Positions 36,406-44,046 of a stretch of DNA of 64,000 nucleotides are shown here, in pieces. How positions within the stretch are numbered: position 1 is the first letter of the stretch; every line of letters begins with the position of its first letter. Source of the DNA: Flavobacterium sp. LC2016-12 (GTDB taxonomy: Bacteria; Bacteroidota; Bacteroidia; Flavobacteriales; Flavobacteriaceae); the NCBI RefSeq assembly GCF_015351595.1, contig NZ_JADKPT010000006.1, positions 186,001 to 250,000 of the forward strand. The letters run 5' to 3'. Under the pieces are notes generated by a model. The model was not told the origin of the DNA. It saw only the letters and a program-made list of their open reading frames with translations, and searched no databases. The translations under genes and the position numbers were made by a program.

Positions 36406-37406
36406 TGGAAAAGATAACTTTTTTAAATCCAGAATTTTTTTGGTTGTTTCTTTTAATTCCAATTGCAATCGCTTGGTTTTTCTGGAAACGCAACCAGCAA
36501 TCGCCTACTTTAAAAATGAGTTCAACTCAGGGTTTTAAAAACAGCGAATCGCTATTAACAAAATTAAAACCTTGTCTATATGTATTCAGAATTATAGCTT
36601 TAAGTTCGTTGATTATAGCTTTGGCGAGACCAAGAACAGTAGACATCAGCAATCAAACTAAAACGACAAAAGGAATTGATATTGTAATGGCAATTGACGT
36701 TTCAGGAAGTATGCTGGCAAAAGATTTAAAGCCAAACCGTATGGAGGCTTTAAAAAGAGTTGCCGGAGAATTTGTTGAGGAAAGACCAAATGACAGAATC
36801 GGATTGGTTTTATACGCTTCTGAAGCGTATACGAAAACGCCTGTTACAAGCGATAAAGCGATCATTTTAGAGGCCATAAAAGATATTAAATATGATACCG
36901 CTTTACAGGACGGAACCGGAATTGGAATGGGATTGGCAACAGCTGTAAACCGTCTTAAAGACAGTAAAGCAAAAAGCCGTGTAATCATTTTAATGACTGA
37001 CGGTGTTAATAATGCCGGATTTATAGAACCGGAAACGGCTGCTGATATTGCAAAACAATACGGAATAAAAGTATACACAATAGGAATTGGAACCAACGGA
37101 ATGGCACCATCTCCTTATGCATACGCTCCAAACGGAGGTTTTTTATTTAAAATGCAGAAGGTTGAAATTGACGAGACTTTAATGAAAAGCATCGCCCGTA
37201 AAACCGAGGGAACCTATTTTAGAGCAACAAGCAACGATAGATTAGCTCAAATATACAGTGCAATTAATAAATTAGAAACAACAGAAATTCAGGAATTAAA
37301 ATTCTATGATTACGACGAGAAATACAGAGGATTTGTTTTACTGGCAGCCTTTTTATTATTGTTGGAAGTTGGTTTGAGAAATACAGTTTACAGAAGCTTT
37401 ATTTGA
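36405..37406 (+). CDS. batA: BatA, von Willebrand A membrane protein
   Basis: A 333-residue protein. Two N-terminal membrane helices (about 10-26 and 56-72) are followed by a von Willebrand A domain with an intact metal site: AIDVSGSMLAKD (DxSxS), the Thr in SEAYTKTPVTSD, and LMTDGVNNAG. A C-terminal helix (about 305-320) returns to the membrane. BatA works with BatB in a membrane complex thought to bind envelope proteins in a metal-dependent way. The start ATG overlaps the previous stop. The intergenic DNA after it carries AAATTCC-type repeats before batB. Confidence 0.94.
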   Translation: MEKITFLNPEFFWLFLLIPIAIAWFFWKRNQQSPTLKMSSTQGFKNSESLLTKLKPCLYVFRIIALSSLIIALARPRTVDISNQTKTTKGIDIVMAIDVSGSMLAKDLKPNRMEALKRVAGEFVEERPNDRIGLVLYASEAYTKTPVTSDKAIILEAIKDIKYDTALQDGTGIGMGLATAVNRLKDSKAKSRVIILMTDGVNNAGFIEPETAADIAKQYGIKVYTIGIGTNGMAPSPYAYAPNGGFLFKMQKVEIDETLMKSIARKTEGTYFRATSNDRLAQIYSAINKLETTEIQELKFYDYDEKYRGFVLLAAFLLLLEVGLRNTVYRSFI

Positions 37407-37554
37407 TTTTGGAAAAATCAAAAAATTCCAATTTTTGAAATTCCAAATAACAAATTGGAAACTGGAATTTAAAACTAGCTTTTTAGACAAACAAAAGAAA
37501 TTGGAATTTGGAATTTATCCCCGCAACGATGGGGATTGGAATTTTAAAAATTAT

Positions 37555-38589
37555 ATGGAATTAGACGAAAAAAAATATTTATACCTTTTATTCTTACTCC
37601 CAATTGTGGCGTGTATTTTCCTTTTCAATATGTATTGGAAAAGAAAAAAACAGCGTGAATTTGGTGATTTGGAAATGGTTAAAAGACTGAGCCCTGAACG
37701 TTCTGTTTTTAAACCTGTATTAAAATTATCTATACTGCTTTTAGCGATTGCATGTTTGATTATCGGATTAGTAAATCCGAAGATTGGGACCAAGATGGAA
37801 ACCGTAAAACGAGAAGGTATCGATATTGTTTTTGCAGTCGACGTTTCTAAAAGTATGTTGGCCGAAGATGTGGCACCAAGTCGTTTAGAAAAAAGTAAAC
37901 AGCTAGTCTCGCAAATCATCAATAATTTAGGAAGTGACCGAATTGGAATTGTTGCCTATGCGGGAAGTGCTTTCCCGGTTTTACCCATTACAACAGATTA
38001 CAGCGTAGCCAAAATGTTCCTGCAAAGTATGAGTCCGGATATGGTTTCATCTCAGGGAACTTCATTGGACGAAGCGATACGATTATCCTCTACTTATTTT
38101 GATGAAAAAAGCAAAACAAGCAAATTATTAATTTTGATTTCTGACGGAGAAGATCATTCAGAAGGTGCTTCTGCAGCAGCCGAAGAAGCCAACAAATTGG
38201 GAATGAAAATCATTACAATTGGTATCGGAACAGAAAAAGGAGGAACTATTCCGTTAAAAGAAAATGGAGTTGTAAAAAGCTTTCAAAGAGATCAAAACGG
38301 AGAAGTTGTTATTACAAAACTAAATCAGGATGGGCTGAAAGCAATCGCAAAAGCAACGAAAGGTGGCTATGTATATGGAGGAAGCACCAAAGAGGTTTTA
38401 GATTACGTAAAAAATGCATTAAATAACATTCAGAAAACAGAATTCGAAGCTACACAAATGGCCGATTTCCAATCGCAATTTCAGTGGTTTCTTGGCTTTG
38501 CATTCTTATTGCTGTTTGTAGATATTTTCCTTTTGGAAAGAAAAACAAACTGGATCAAAGAATTGAATTTATTTAACGAAAAGAAATAA
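37555..38589 (+). CDS. batB: BatB, von Willebrand A membrane protein
   Basis: A 344-residue protein from the ATG at 37555 (MELDEKKYLYLLFLLPIV). The frame is open from 37435, but that stretch translates AAATTCC/TTGGAATTT repeat DNA, so I reject the longer form. Two N-terminal helices precede the von Willebrand A domain. Its metal site reads FAVDVSKSMLAED, where DxSxS is kept though the Gly is Lys, with Thr in PITTDYS and LISDGEDHSEG. A C-terminal helix lies near 310-330. Paralogue of BatA, with the same topology. It is followed at 44 bases by batC. Confidence 0.93.
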   Translation: MELDEKKYLYLLFLLPIVACIFLFNMYWKRKKQREFGDLEMVKRLSPERSVFKPVLKLSILLLAIACLIIGLVNPKIGTKMETVKREGIDIVFAVDVSKSMLAEDVAPSRLEKSKQLVSQIINNLGSDRIGIVAYAGSAFPVLPITTDYSVAKMFLQSMSPDMVSSQGTSLDEAIRLSSTYFDEKSKTSKLLILISDGEDHSEGASAAAEEANKLGMKIITIGIGTEKGGTIPLKENGVVKSFQRDQNGEVVITKLNQDGLKAIAKATKGGYVYGGSTKEVLDYVKNALNNIQKTEFEATQMADFQSQFQWFLGFAFLLLFVDIFLLERKTNWIKELNLFNEKK

Positions 38590-38632
38590 TTGTTTTTGAT
38601 TTATTTCGGAACAAAAAATTAAAAAAATTAGA

Positions 38633-39397
38633 ATGAAAAATTTACTTCTTTATATTTTACTAACGTTTTCTTTAGCCGTTTCAGCTCAGGAAAAAGACAA
38701 GACATTGCCTGATGCCAATGAAGAATATAAGCAGAATAAATTTGTTGATGCCGAGGCAAATTACAGAATTTCGCATTCAAAATTCCCAAAGAAAGCCGCA
38801 GCTTCTTATAATTTAGGAAATACCATTTACAAACAAAACCAGGTTTCTGAAGCAAAATTCGCTTATGGAAGCGCCATTAAAAACGCAAAAACAAGACCTG
38901 AAAAACATAAGGCATTTCATAATTTAGGAAATGTTTTCATGAAAGAGAAAGATTATACACAAGCCGTTGAAGCTTATAAACAAGCTTTACGAAATGATCC
39001 AACTGATGATGAAACGCGTTATAATTATGCTTTGGCCAAACAAAAATTAAAAGAAAATCCTCCGAAAAACGATAAAAACAAGGATAAGAATAAAGACAAA
39101 GACAAGGATAAAAACAAAGATAAGAACAAGGACAAAGATAAAAACAAGGACAAGGATAAAGACAAGAAAGACGACAAAGGCGACAAAGACAAGGATAAAA
39201 AAGATGGTAAAAATGATCCGAAGAAAGATGACAAATCAGACAACAAAGGAGAACCAAAACCACAGCCTGGCGGAATTTCAAAAGAACGTGTTCAGAATTT
39301 ATTAGATGCCGTTAACAACGAAGAAAAGAAAATTCAGGACAAAGTAAATGCTCAAAAAGTAAAAGGAAGTCCTAAGAAAACAGAAAAAGACTGGTAG
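38633..39397 (+). CDS. batC: BatC, TPR protein with Lys/Asp low-complexity region
   Basis: A 254-residue secreted protein. A signal peptide ends near VSAQ (about 19). Tetratricopeptide repeats follow (about 25-135), including AAASYNLGNTIYKQNQVSEAK and HNLGNVFMKEKDYTQAVEAY. Then comes about 65 residues of almost pure KDKNKD-type sequence (about 145-210), and a short C-terminal tail. The TPRs should bind partner proteins of the Bat complex in the periplasm. The charged region is likely disordered; its length probably varies between strains through repeat slippage. It lies between batB and batD in the expected operon order. Confidence 0.92.
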   Translation: MKNLLLYILLTFSLAVSAQEKDKTLPDANEEYKQNKFVDAEANYRISHSKFPKKAAASYNLGNTIYKQNQVSEAKFAYGSAIKNAKTRPEKHKAFHNLGNVFMKEKDYTQAVEAYKQALRNDPTDDETRYNYALAKQKLKENPPKNDKNKDKNKDKDKDKNKDKNKDKDKNKDKDKDKKDDKGDKDKDKKDGKNDPKKDDKSDNKGEPKPQPGGISKERVQNLLDAVNNEEKKIQDKVNAQKVKGSPKKTEKDW

Positions 39398-39512
39398 ATT
39401 TTTTTAGGTAAATCGTTTATTCGTCTAACTGTTGTTCGAATAGACAATAAAACTTTAAAAAAACCGATTAAACAAATAACAATTAAACAGTTAAACAAAA
39501 CTGAAACAATTA

Positions 39513-41267
39513 ATGAAAAGATATTTAATTCTATTACTATTCACTTTTCAAGGGCTTATGGCTCAAGTTCAATTTGAAGCCAGAGTAAGCAAAAATTCGC
39601 TTGGTATAAACGAGAGACTTCGTATTGACTTTATCATGAATGTTGACGGAGATAACTTCGAACAGCCTTCATTTGACGGATTTAGAATTGTAGCAGGACC
39701 AAGTCAGCAAATAAGTCAATCCTGGGTTAACGGACGAAGCTCTTTTCAAAAAATATATTCTTATATATTACAACCGGCGCAAAAAGGAACTTTGACGATT
39801 AAACAGGCTGCAATTGAGTTTAATGGTCAAAAATACAAAACAACTCCTCAAAAAATAGTTGTAACAAACGCTGTTGCTGAGGAAAGAGATCCAAGTGACC
39901 CTAGACAACAAGGCGGTGCCGGAAGTGAAACATTGAATCTGGTTGCTGAAATTTCAAAAACAAATCCGTATTTGAATGAACCAATTACTGTTGTTTATAA
40001 ATTATACTTCAACAACATTAATGTTACCGGTTTTAAAGAACTTGGAAAACCAAAATACAATGATTTCTGGAATCAGAACATAGAAATCAAACAGTTAGCC
40101 ATTGAAGAAGGAAGTTACAGAGGACAAAGATGTTATTTTGTGGTTTTGAAAAAGACCATTTTGTATCCGCAAAAATCAGGAAAACTCACAATTGAACCTC
40201 TTTCACTCGATATTGGGGTGCAATTACCCACAAATCGCCGTGACATGTTTGGTCAAATGATTCTGTCTGAGGACAATAAAGTTGTTTCGGCGGGAGCAAA
40301 AACCATTAATGTGAGAGCTCTTCCAGAAGGTAGTAAACCAGAAGGATTCGCAGGAGCTGTTGGTAAATTCAATTTTACGGTTACTCCTTCAAAAACTACT
40401 TTAAAAAATGGTGAAAGTCTTGATTTGGTTGTAAGTGCTGCGGGAAGTGGAAACATGAAATTATTTACACTTCCAAAACCAGTTGTGCCAAATGCATTAG
40501 AAATGTACGATCCTGTTCATGACGAAAAAGTAACAACTTCATTGTCTGGAATGTCAGGGAAAATTTCGGATAAATATACTATCATTCCACAGTACAAAGG
40601 GAAATATGTTATAAAACCAATGCAGTTTTCGTATTTTGATTTGAGTTCCGGATCATACAAAACCATAACTTCTCAGGAAATTACGGTTGACGTTTTAGAC
40701 GGACCAATGCAGGCAGAAGCAAACGCAACGGCAAATGCAGCGAAAAATGTAATTACGAAAACAGAGCAATTCAGATACATCAAACCAAAAACTACTTTAG
40801 TCTCAATGACTAAAAATGATTTTTATGGTTCAAATTTATATTACGGATTGTTATTAGCACCTTTCCTGATTTTACCAATTATTGTTTTGGCTAAGAAAAA
40901 GAAAGAAGCAATTGACAGCGATGTTTTCGGAAACCGAATTAAAATGAACAATAAGCTGGCGAAGAAATATCTATCTGAAGCTAAAAAACAGCTTAACAAT
41001 AAAGAGCCATTTTATATTGCTTTGGAGAAAGCGATGCATAATTTCCTGAAAGCGAAACTTCATATTGAAACTTCAGAAATGAGCAAAGACAATATTCGTG
41101 AATTGTTATTGTCAAGAAATGCGAATCCGGAATCGGTTCAAAATTTCATTAATTTGACGGAAAACTGTGAATTTGCGCGTTATGCTCCGGCTTCAAGTGC
41201 TTCGATTCAGCAGGATTTTGATAAGGCTGTTTTGATTATCTCTGAATTAGAAAAACAGATTGTTTAA
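39513..41267 (+). CDS. batD: BatD family protein
   Basis: A 584-residue protein. A signal peptide ends near LMAQ (about 17). Successive Ig-like periplasmic domains follow: VQFEARVSKNSLGINERLRI, then SKTNPYLNEPITVVYKLYFN and TVTPSKTTLKNGESLDLVV. One membrane helix lies near 448-465 (YYGLLLAPFLILPIIVLAK), and a cytosolic helical tail of about 120 residues follows. This is the standard BatD layout. It belongs to the aerotolerance operon with batA-C and batE. The intergenic region before it contains an AACCGATTAAACAAATAA-like word that recurs before hppD. Confidence 0.94.
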   Translation: MKRYLILLLFTFQGLMAQVQFEARVSKNSLGINERLRIDFIMNVDGDNFEQPSFDGFRIVAGPSQQISQSWVNGRSSFQKIYSYILQPAQKGTLTIKQAAIEFNGQKYKTTPQKIVVTNAVAEERDPSDPRQQGGAGSETLNLVAEISKTNPYLNEPITVVYKLYFNNINVTGFKELGKPKYNDFWNQNIEIKQLAIEEGSYRGQRCYFVVLKKTILYPQKSGKLTIEPLSLDIGVQLPTNRRDMFGQMILSEDNKVVSAGAKTINVRALPEGSKPEGFAGAVGKFNFTVTPSKTTLKNGESLDLVVSAAGSGNMKLFTLPKPVVPNALEMYDPVHDEKVTTSLSGMSGKISDKYTIIPQYKGKYVIKPMQFSYFDLSSGSYKTITSQEITVDVLDGPMQAEANATANAAKNVITKTEQFRYIKPKTTLVSMTKNDFYGSNLYYGLLLAPFLILPIIVLAKKKKEAIDSDVFGNRIKMNNKLAKKYLSEAKKQLNNKEPFYIALEKAMHNFLKAKLHIETSEMSKDNIRELLLSRNANPESVQNFINLTENCEFARYAPASSASIQQDFDKAVLIISELEKQIV

Positions 41268-41296
41268 ATTTTAATCGCAAATTATTTTACCGCAAT

Positions 41297-41312
41297 CCCG
41301 ATAGCTATCGGG
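41297..41312. repeat. Perfect 16-base palindrome CCCGATAGCTATCGGG
   Basis: CCCGATAGCTATCGGG is self-complementary, extending to 18 bases with T and A on either side (41296-41313). It lies between batD and batE. I recall it as a dispersed flavobacterial palindrome; only one copy is seen in this window. Confidence 0.7.
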
Positions 41313-41325
41313 AGCTAAGGAAAGT

Positions 41326-41360
41326 GATTTGGATTGTGTTGATTTTAAGTTCGCTAAGTT
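41326..41360 (+). repeat. Left copy of a 35-base inverted repeat flanking batE
   Basis: It starts GATTTGGATTGTGTTG and ends CGCTAAGTT. Its reverse complement occurs at 42318-42352 with one difference in 35. It lies 52 bases before batE. Confidence 0.85.
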
Positions 41361-41412
41361 TAAAAAAACAAACCTGATAGGGTTCTAATAATGTCAGGTA
41401 AATAAAATAAGA

Positions 41413-42159
41413 ATGAAAAATATAGTATATCTCTTTTTATTAATTACTCAGGTTTTCTTTGCTCAAAGCAGCTTTGAAAAAGGGAATCTTTTGTATCAGG
41501 ATAACAAGTTTGAGCAGGCCGCGCAGGAATATGAAAATGTTCTTAAAGAAAATAAAGAACATTCGGCTGAATTGTATTTTAATTTGGCTAACTGTTATTA
41601 CAAACTAAATAAAGTCGCTCCTTCCATTTATAATTATGAAAAGGCATTGGTATTAAAACCACACGATGAACAGACTTTAAACAACTTAAAATTCGCCAAA
41701 AAACTAACTATTGACGAGATTAAAGAAGTTCCGAAAGTAGGTTTTGCAAAATTGATCCAAAACTTTACAGGAATCTTTGATTATAATACCTGGGCTAAAA
41801 TTGCCGTAGGGATTGCTTTTCTATTCTTGTTGAGTTTTATTGGGTATTATTTTTCGCAGCTTACGCTTTCAAAAAGATTATATTTTATTGGAATGTTTGT
41901 ATTGCTGGTTGGTGTGTTGCTAAGTGTTGCAGCAGCAATGTCAGAGAAAGATCATTATGACAACGATCGCCCGGCAATTGTTTTTTCAGAAGTAAGCGAA
42001 GTGAGAAGCGAACCTCAAAAAGCAGGATCAGCTATTTTTTCATTACATGAAGGTGCGAAAGTTTATGTAAAAGAAACACTTCAAAACTGGAAAAAAATAG
42101 AATTAACAGACGGGACAGAAGGCTGGATTGATGCTTCTACAATTAAGGAAGTGAAATAA
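41413..42159 (+). CDS. batE: BatE, TPR and SH3 membrane protein
   Basis: A 248-residue protein. A signal peptide ends near VFFAQ (about 17). TPR helices lie at about 22-100 (GNLLYQDNKFEQAAQEYENV). Two membrane helices follow (about 128-148 and 155-175). A C-terminal bacterial SH3 domain follows (about 190-248): SEVSEVRSEPQKAGSAIFSL through DGTEGWIDASTIKEV. This matches BatE and closes the operon, before the hairpin at 42182-42225. The gene is bracketed by a 35-base inverted repeat, which is unusual for an operon's last gene. Confidence 0.93.
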   Translation: MKNIVYLFLLITQVFFAQSSFEKGNLLYQDNKFEQAAQEYENVLKENKEHSAELYFNLANCYYKLNKVAPSIYNYEKALVLKPHDEQTLNNLKFAKKLTIDEIKEVPKVGFAKLIQNFTGIFDYNTWAKIAVGIAFLFLLSFIGYYFSQLTLSKRLYFIGMFVLLVGVLLSVAAAMSEKDHYDNDRPAIVFSEVSEVRSEPQKAGSAIFSLHEGAKVYVKETLQNWKKIELTDGTEGWIDASTIKEVK

Positions 42160-42181
42160 AAATTCTTGAAATTACAATATA

Positions 42182-42225
42182 AAAATCCCAAATTCCAATT
42201 GTAAAATTGATGTTTGGGATTTTTT
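42182..42225 (+). terminator. Operon-end hairpin, AATCCCAAATTCC repeat type
   Basis: AAAATCCCAAATTCCAATT and AATTGATGTTTGGGATTTT pair imperfectly, then T-rich sequence. It ends the bat operon. Same word family as 27250 and 14353. Confidence 0.75.
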
Positions 42226-42317
42226 ATTTTCACAATTGACATAAGTATGTTTTAATTTCAAGAACTTGAAAGATAAATTTATTTATATCATTCAATTCAA
42301 ATAATTACCAAAGTGAT

Positions 42318-42352
42318 AACTTTGCGAACTTAAAATCAACACAATCCAAATC
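42318..42352 (-). repeat. Right copy of the inverted repeat flanking batE
   Basis: Reverse complement of 41326-41360 at 34 of 35 positions. The neighbouring DNA (to 42380) carries a further GCGAACTTTGCGGTTAAAAT word that also appears at 49784-49806. Confidence 0.85.
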
Positions 42353-42375
42353 AATTTTGCTTGCGAACTTTGCGG

Positions 42376-42945
42376 TTAAAATTTATACACCAGCCCAGGC
42401 GTTACACAATAATCCAACTTTACATCAGATTCAAAAACATCATCGATCTGATTTACGGCTTCAAAAAAAGAAAGCCCAATTTTGATGGTTTCAGGTCTAC
42501 ATTCGGCTAAGAATTTATCATAAAAACCTTTTCCGTATCCAATACGATTTCCAAAAACATCAAAAGCCAAAAGTGGCACAAAAACCACTTCAATAGTTTC
42601 AGATGGAACTGGTAAACCATTTACAGGTTCGGGAATATTATATTCGTTTTTTTTGATTTTGGTATTATCCGTCAATAAAAAATGAGACATTTTTCGGGTT
42701 TCAAAATCACTTTTCGAAACCACGATTTCTTTATCTTTTCCGGAAAGCAAATGCAGAATATATTCGGTATTGACTTCCTTTTGTTCTTCAATCGGAAGAA
42801 AAACATGATAGTAAATCTTATCCCAAATAGGCAATTGCAATAATTCATTGGCTATAGCCAAGCTTTTTTCTTCAATTTCATCTATTGACAATTCTTTTCG
42901 AAGATTTTTATAGTGTAAGCGTAATTCTTTTTTATTCGTCGCCAT
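42376..42945 (-). CDS. 5-formyltetrahydrofolate cyclo-ligase
   Basis: A 189-residue protein from the ATG at 42945 (MATNKKELRLHYKNLRKEL). A longer frame to 42993 lies inside the upstream gene and lacks family sequence. It has the N-terminal R-x-x-Y-x-x-x-R-x-x-L pattern, YHVFLPIEEQKEVNT, and the ATP/folate site FVPLLAFDVFGNRIGYGKGFYDKFL. It converts 5-formyl-THF to 5,10-methenyl-THF with ATP. It overlaps the 3' end of the aspartoacylase-like gene by 14 bases, so the two are co-transcribed and coupled. Confidence 0.92.
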   Translation of the reverse strand: MATNKKELRLHYKNLRKELSIDEIEEKSLAIANELLQLPIWDKIYYHVFLPIEEQKEVNTEYILHLLSGKDKEIVVSKSDFETRKMSHFLLTDNTKIKKNEYNIPEPVNGLPVPSETIEVVFVPLLAFDVFGNRIGYGKGFYDKFLAECRPETIKIGLSFFEAVNQIDDVFESDVKLDYCVTPGLVYKF

Positions 42946-43909
42946 CAGGTAGGGTTTTAGAAATATGGTAAATGGCATCGCCTTCATAAACAATTGGCGA
43001 ATGATTGGCGTTGATAATGTATCCGTCGTGCGGCGCTTTTACCTTTTGCTCGAATTTACCAAACGGATCTGTTATAATCGCCAAAATAGTTCCCTTTGTT
43101 ACAAATTTTCCAATCAAATTATAATCGTGCAATAAACCGGAACATTTCGCTCGCAACCAAACCGAGTATTTAATATAAATCGAGGGAAAAAGAGCATCTT
43201 CAACAATTTGTTTTGAATCGAGCATGTTCAGGTAATTAAGCAAACGCTTCACTCCCTTTACACCTTCATTGGCGATAGCATTATTAATATCCAATGATTT
43301 TCCTCCTTCAAAAAGCAACATTTTCACATTTGCTTTTTCAGATGTATTTCTAAAAGAACCCGTAATATTTTTTGAATACAAAGTAAATGGCGCATTAAAA
43401 ACATCTGCCAAAAGTTTTAATTCCGGATTGTTTTCACTTATCCTGATTTGTGGTGCATTAAATCTGCTTGCGCCTCCGGCATGAAAATCGACTGCATAGT
43501 CAATAACCGGCAAAATTTCAGCCACGATATGAAATGCAAAACGACTTGCCAAAGAACCTTTTTTACTTCCGGGGAAAACACGATTTAAATCACGACCGTC
43601 AGGAAATTCTCTTGATTTATTTACAAAACCATACATATTGATAATCGGAATACAAATAATGGTTCCTCGTGTTGGTCGGTTTATTTTTTTACTGATGAGC
43701 TGTCGCACAATTTCTACTCCGTTTATCTCGTCGCCGTGAATTCCGGCCGAGAACAAAACCACCGGACCATCTATTTTAGAACGACGCACAATAACCGGAA
43801 TATTCAGCTTTGTAGTCGTGTGCAATCGTGCAATTTCAACGTTTATTGTTCTATTTTCTCCTGGCAAAACCGGTTCGCCAAAAATAATCATGGGCTTGTT
43901 ATTTTTCAT
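42932..43909 (-). CDS. Succinylglutamate desuccinylase/aspartoacylase family protein
   Basis: A 325-residue zinc hydrolase. It has FSAGIHGDEINGVEIVRQL (zinc His and Glu, about 53-65), REFPDGRDLNRVFPG (substrate Arg), and YAVDFHAGGASRFNAP with the second zinc His (about 142). A catalytic-type Glu is in LLFEGGKSLD. The C-terminal 80 residues look like a lipoyl/biotinyl-type barrel (GTILAIITDPFGKFEQKVKAPHDGYIINA). Members remove acyl groups from amino acids or peptides; the substrate is unknown. Translation is probably coupled to the overlapping folate cyclo-ligase gene. It is divergent from uvrC. Confidence 0.9.
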   Translation of the reverse strand: MKNNKPMIIFGEPVLPGENRTINVEIARLHTTTKLNIPVIVRRSKIDGPVVLFSAGIHGDEINGVEIVRQLISKKINRPTRGTIICIPIINMYGFVNKSREFPDGRDLNRVFPGSKKGSLASRFAFHIVAEILPVIDYAVDFHAGGASRFNAPQIRISENNPELKLLADVFNAPFTLYSKNITGSFRNTSEKANVKMLLFEGGKSLDINNAIANEGVKGVKRLLNYLNMLDSKQIVEDALFPSIYIKYSVWLRAKCSGLLHDYNLIGKFVTKGTILAIITDPFGKFEQKVKAPHDGYIINANHSPIVYEGDAIYHISKTLPDGDE

Positions 43910-43954
43910 ATAGAATTATAAAATCTAAATATAGAAATTATTCTTTTGATTTCG

Positions 43955-43962
43955 TAAATTTG
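43955..43962 (+). promoter_or_regulatory. -7 box for uvrC
   Basis: TAAATTTG, 85 bases before the uvrC ATG. No TTTG at the right distance. Confidence 0.4.
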
Positions 43963-44046
43963 AATCTAAATCCATGTTAAGCTTTAACTGAAAAACAAAA
44001 TGGTTTTTCAGAATGCTTTTCGACCATCTACAGAAACAAAAACAGA

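Noticed and set aside
37435..37554. N-terminal extension of BatB
   Set aside because: It translates AAATTCC/TTGGAATTT repeat DNA and lacks any family match; the ATG at 37555 begins the expected membrane helix.
39055..39240. Possible CRISPR-like or satellite repeat
   Set aside because: The repetition is codon-level low complexity inside batC, without spacers.
38937..39281. Long Cys/Leu/Ser-rich open frames on the minus strand
   Set aside because: They are the antisense of the KDKNKD region of batC, which has no stop codons by composition.
32739..42159. A new defence or secretion system in the moxR operon
   Set aside because: Gene order and domains match the known moxR-DUF58-bat aerotolerance operon of Bacteroidota.
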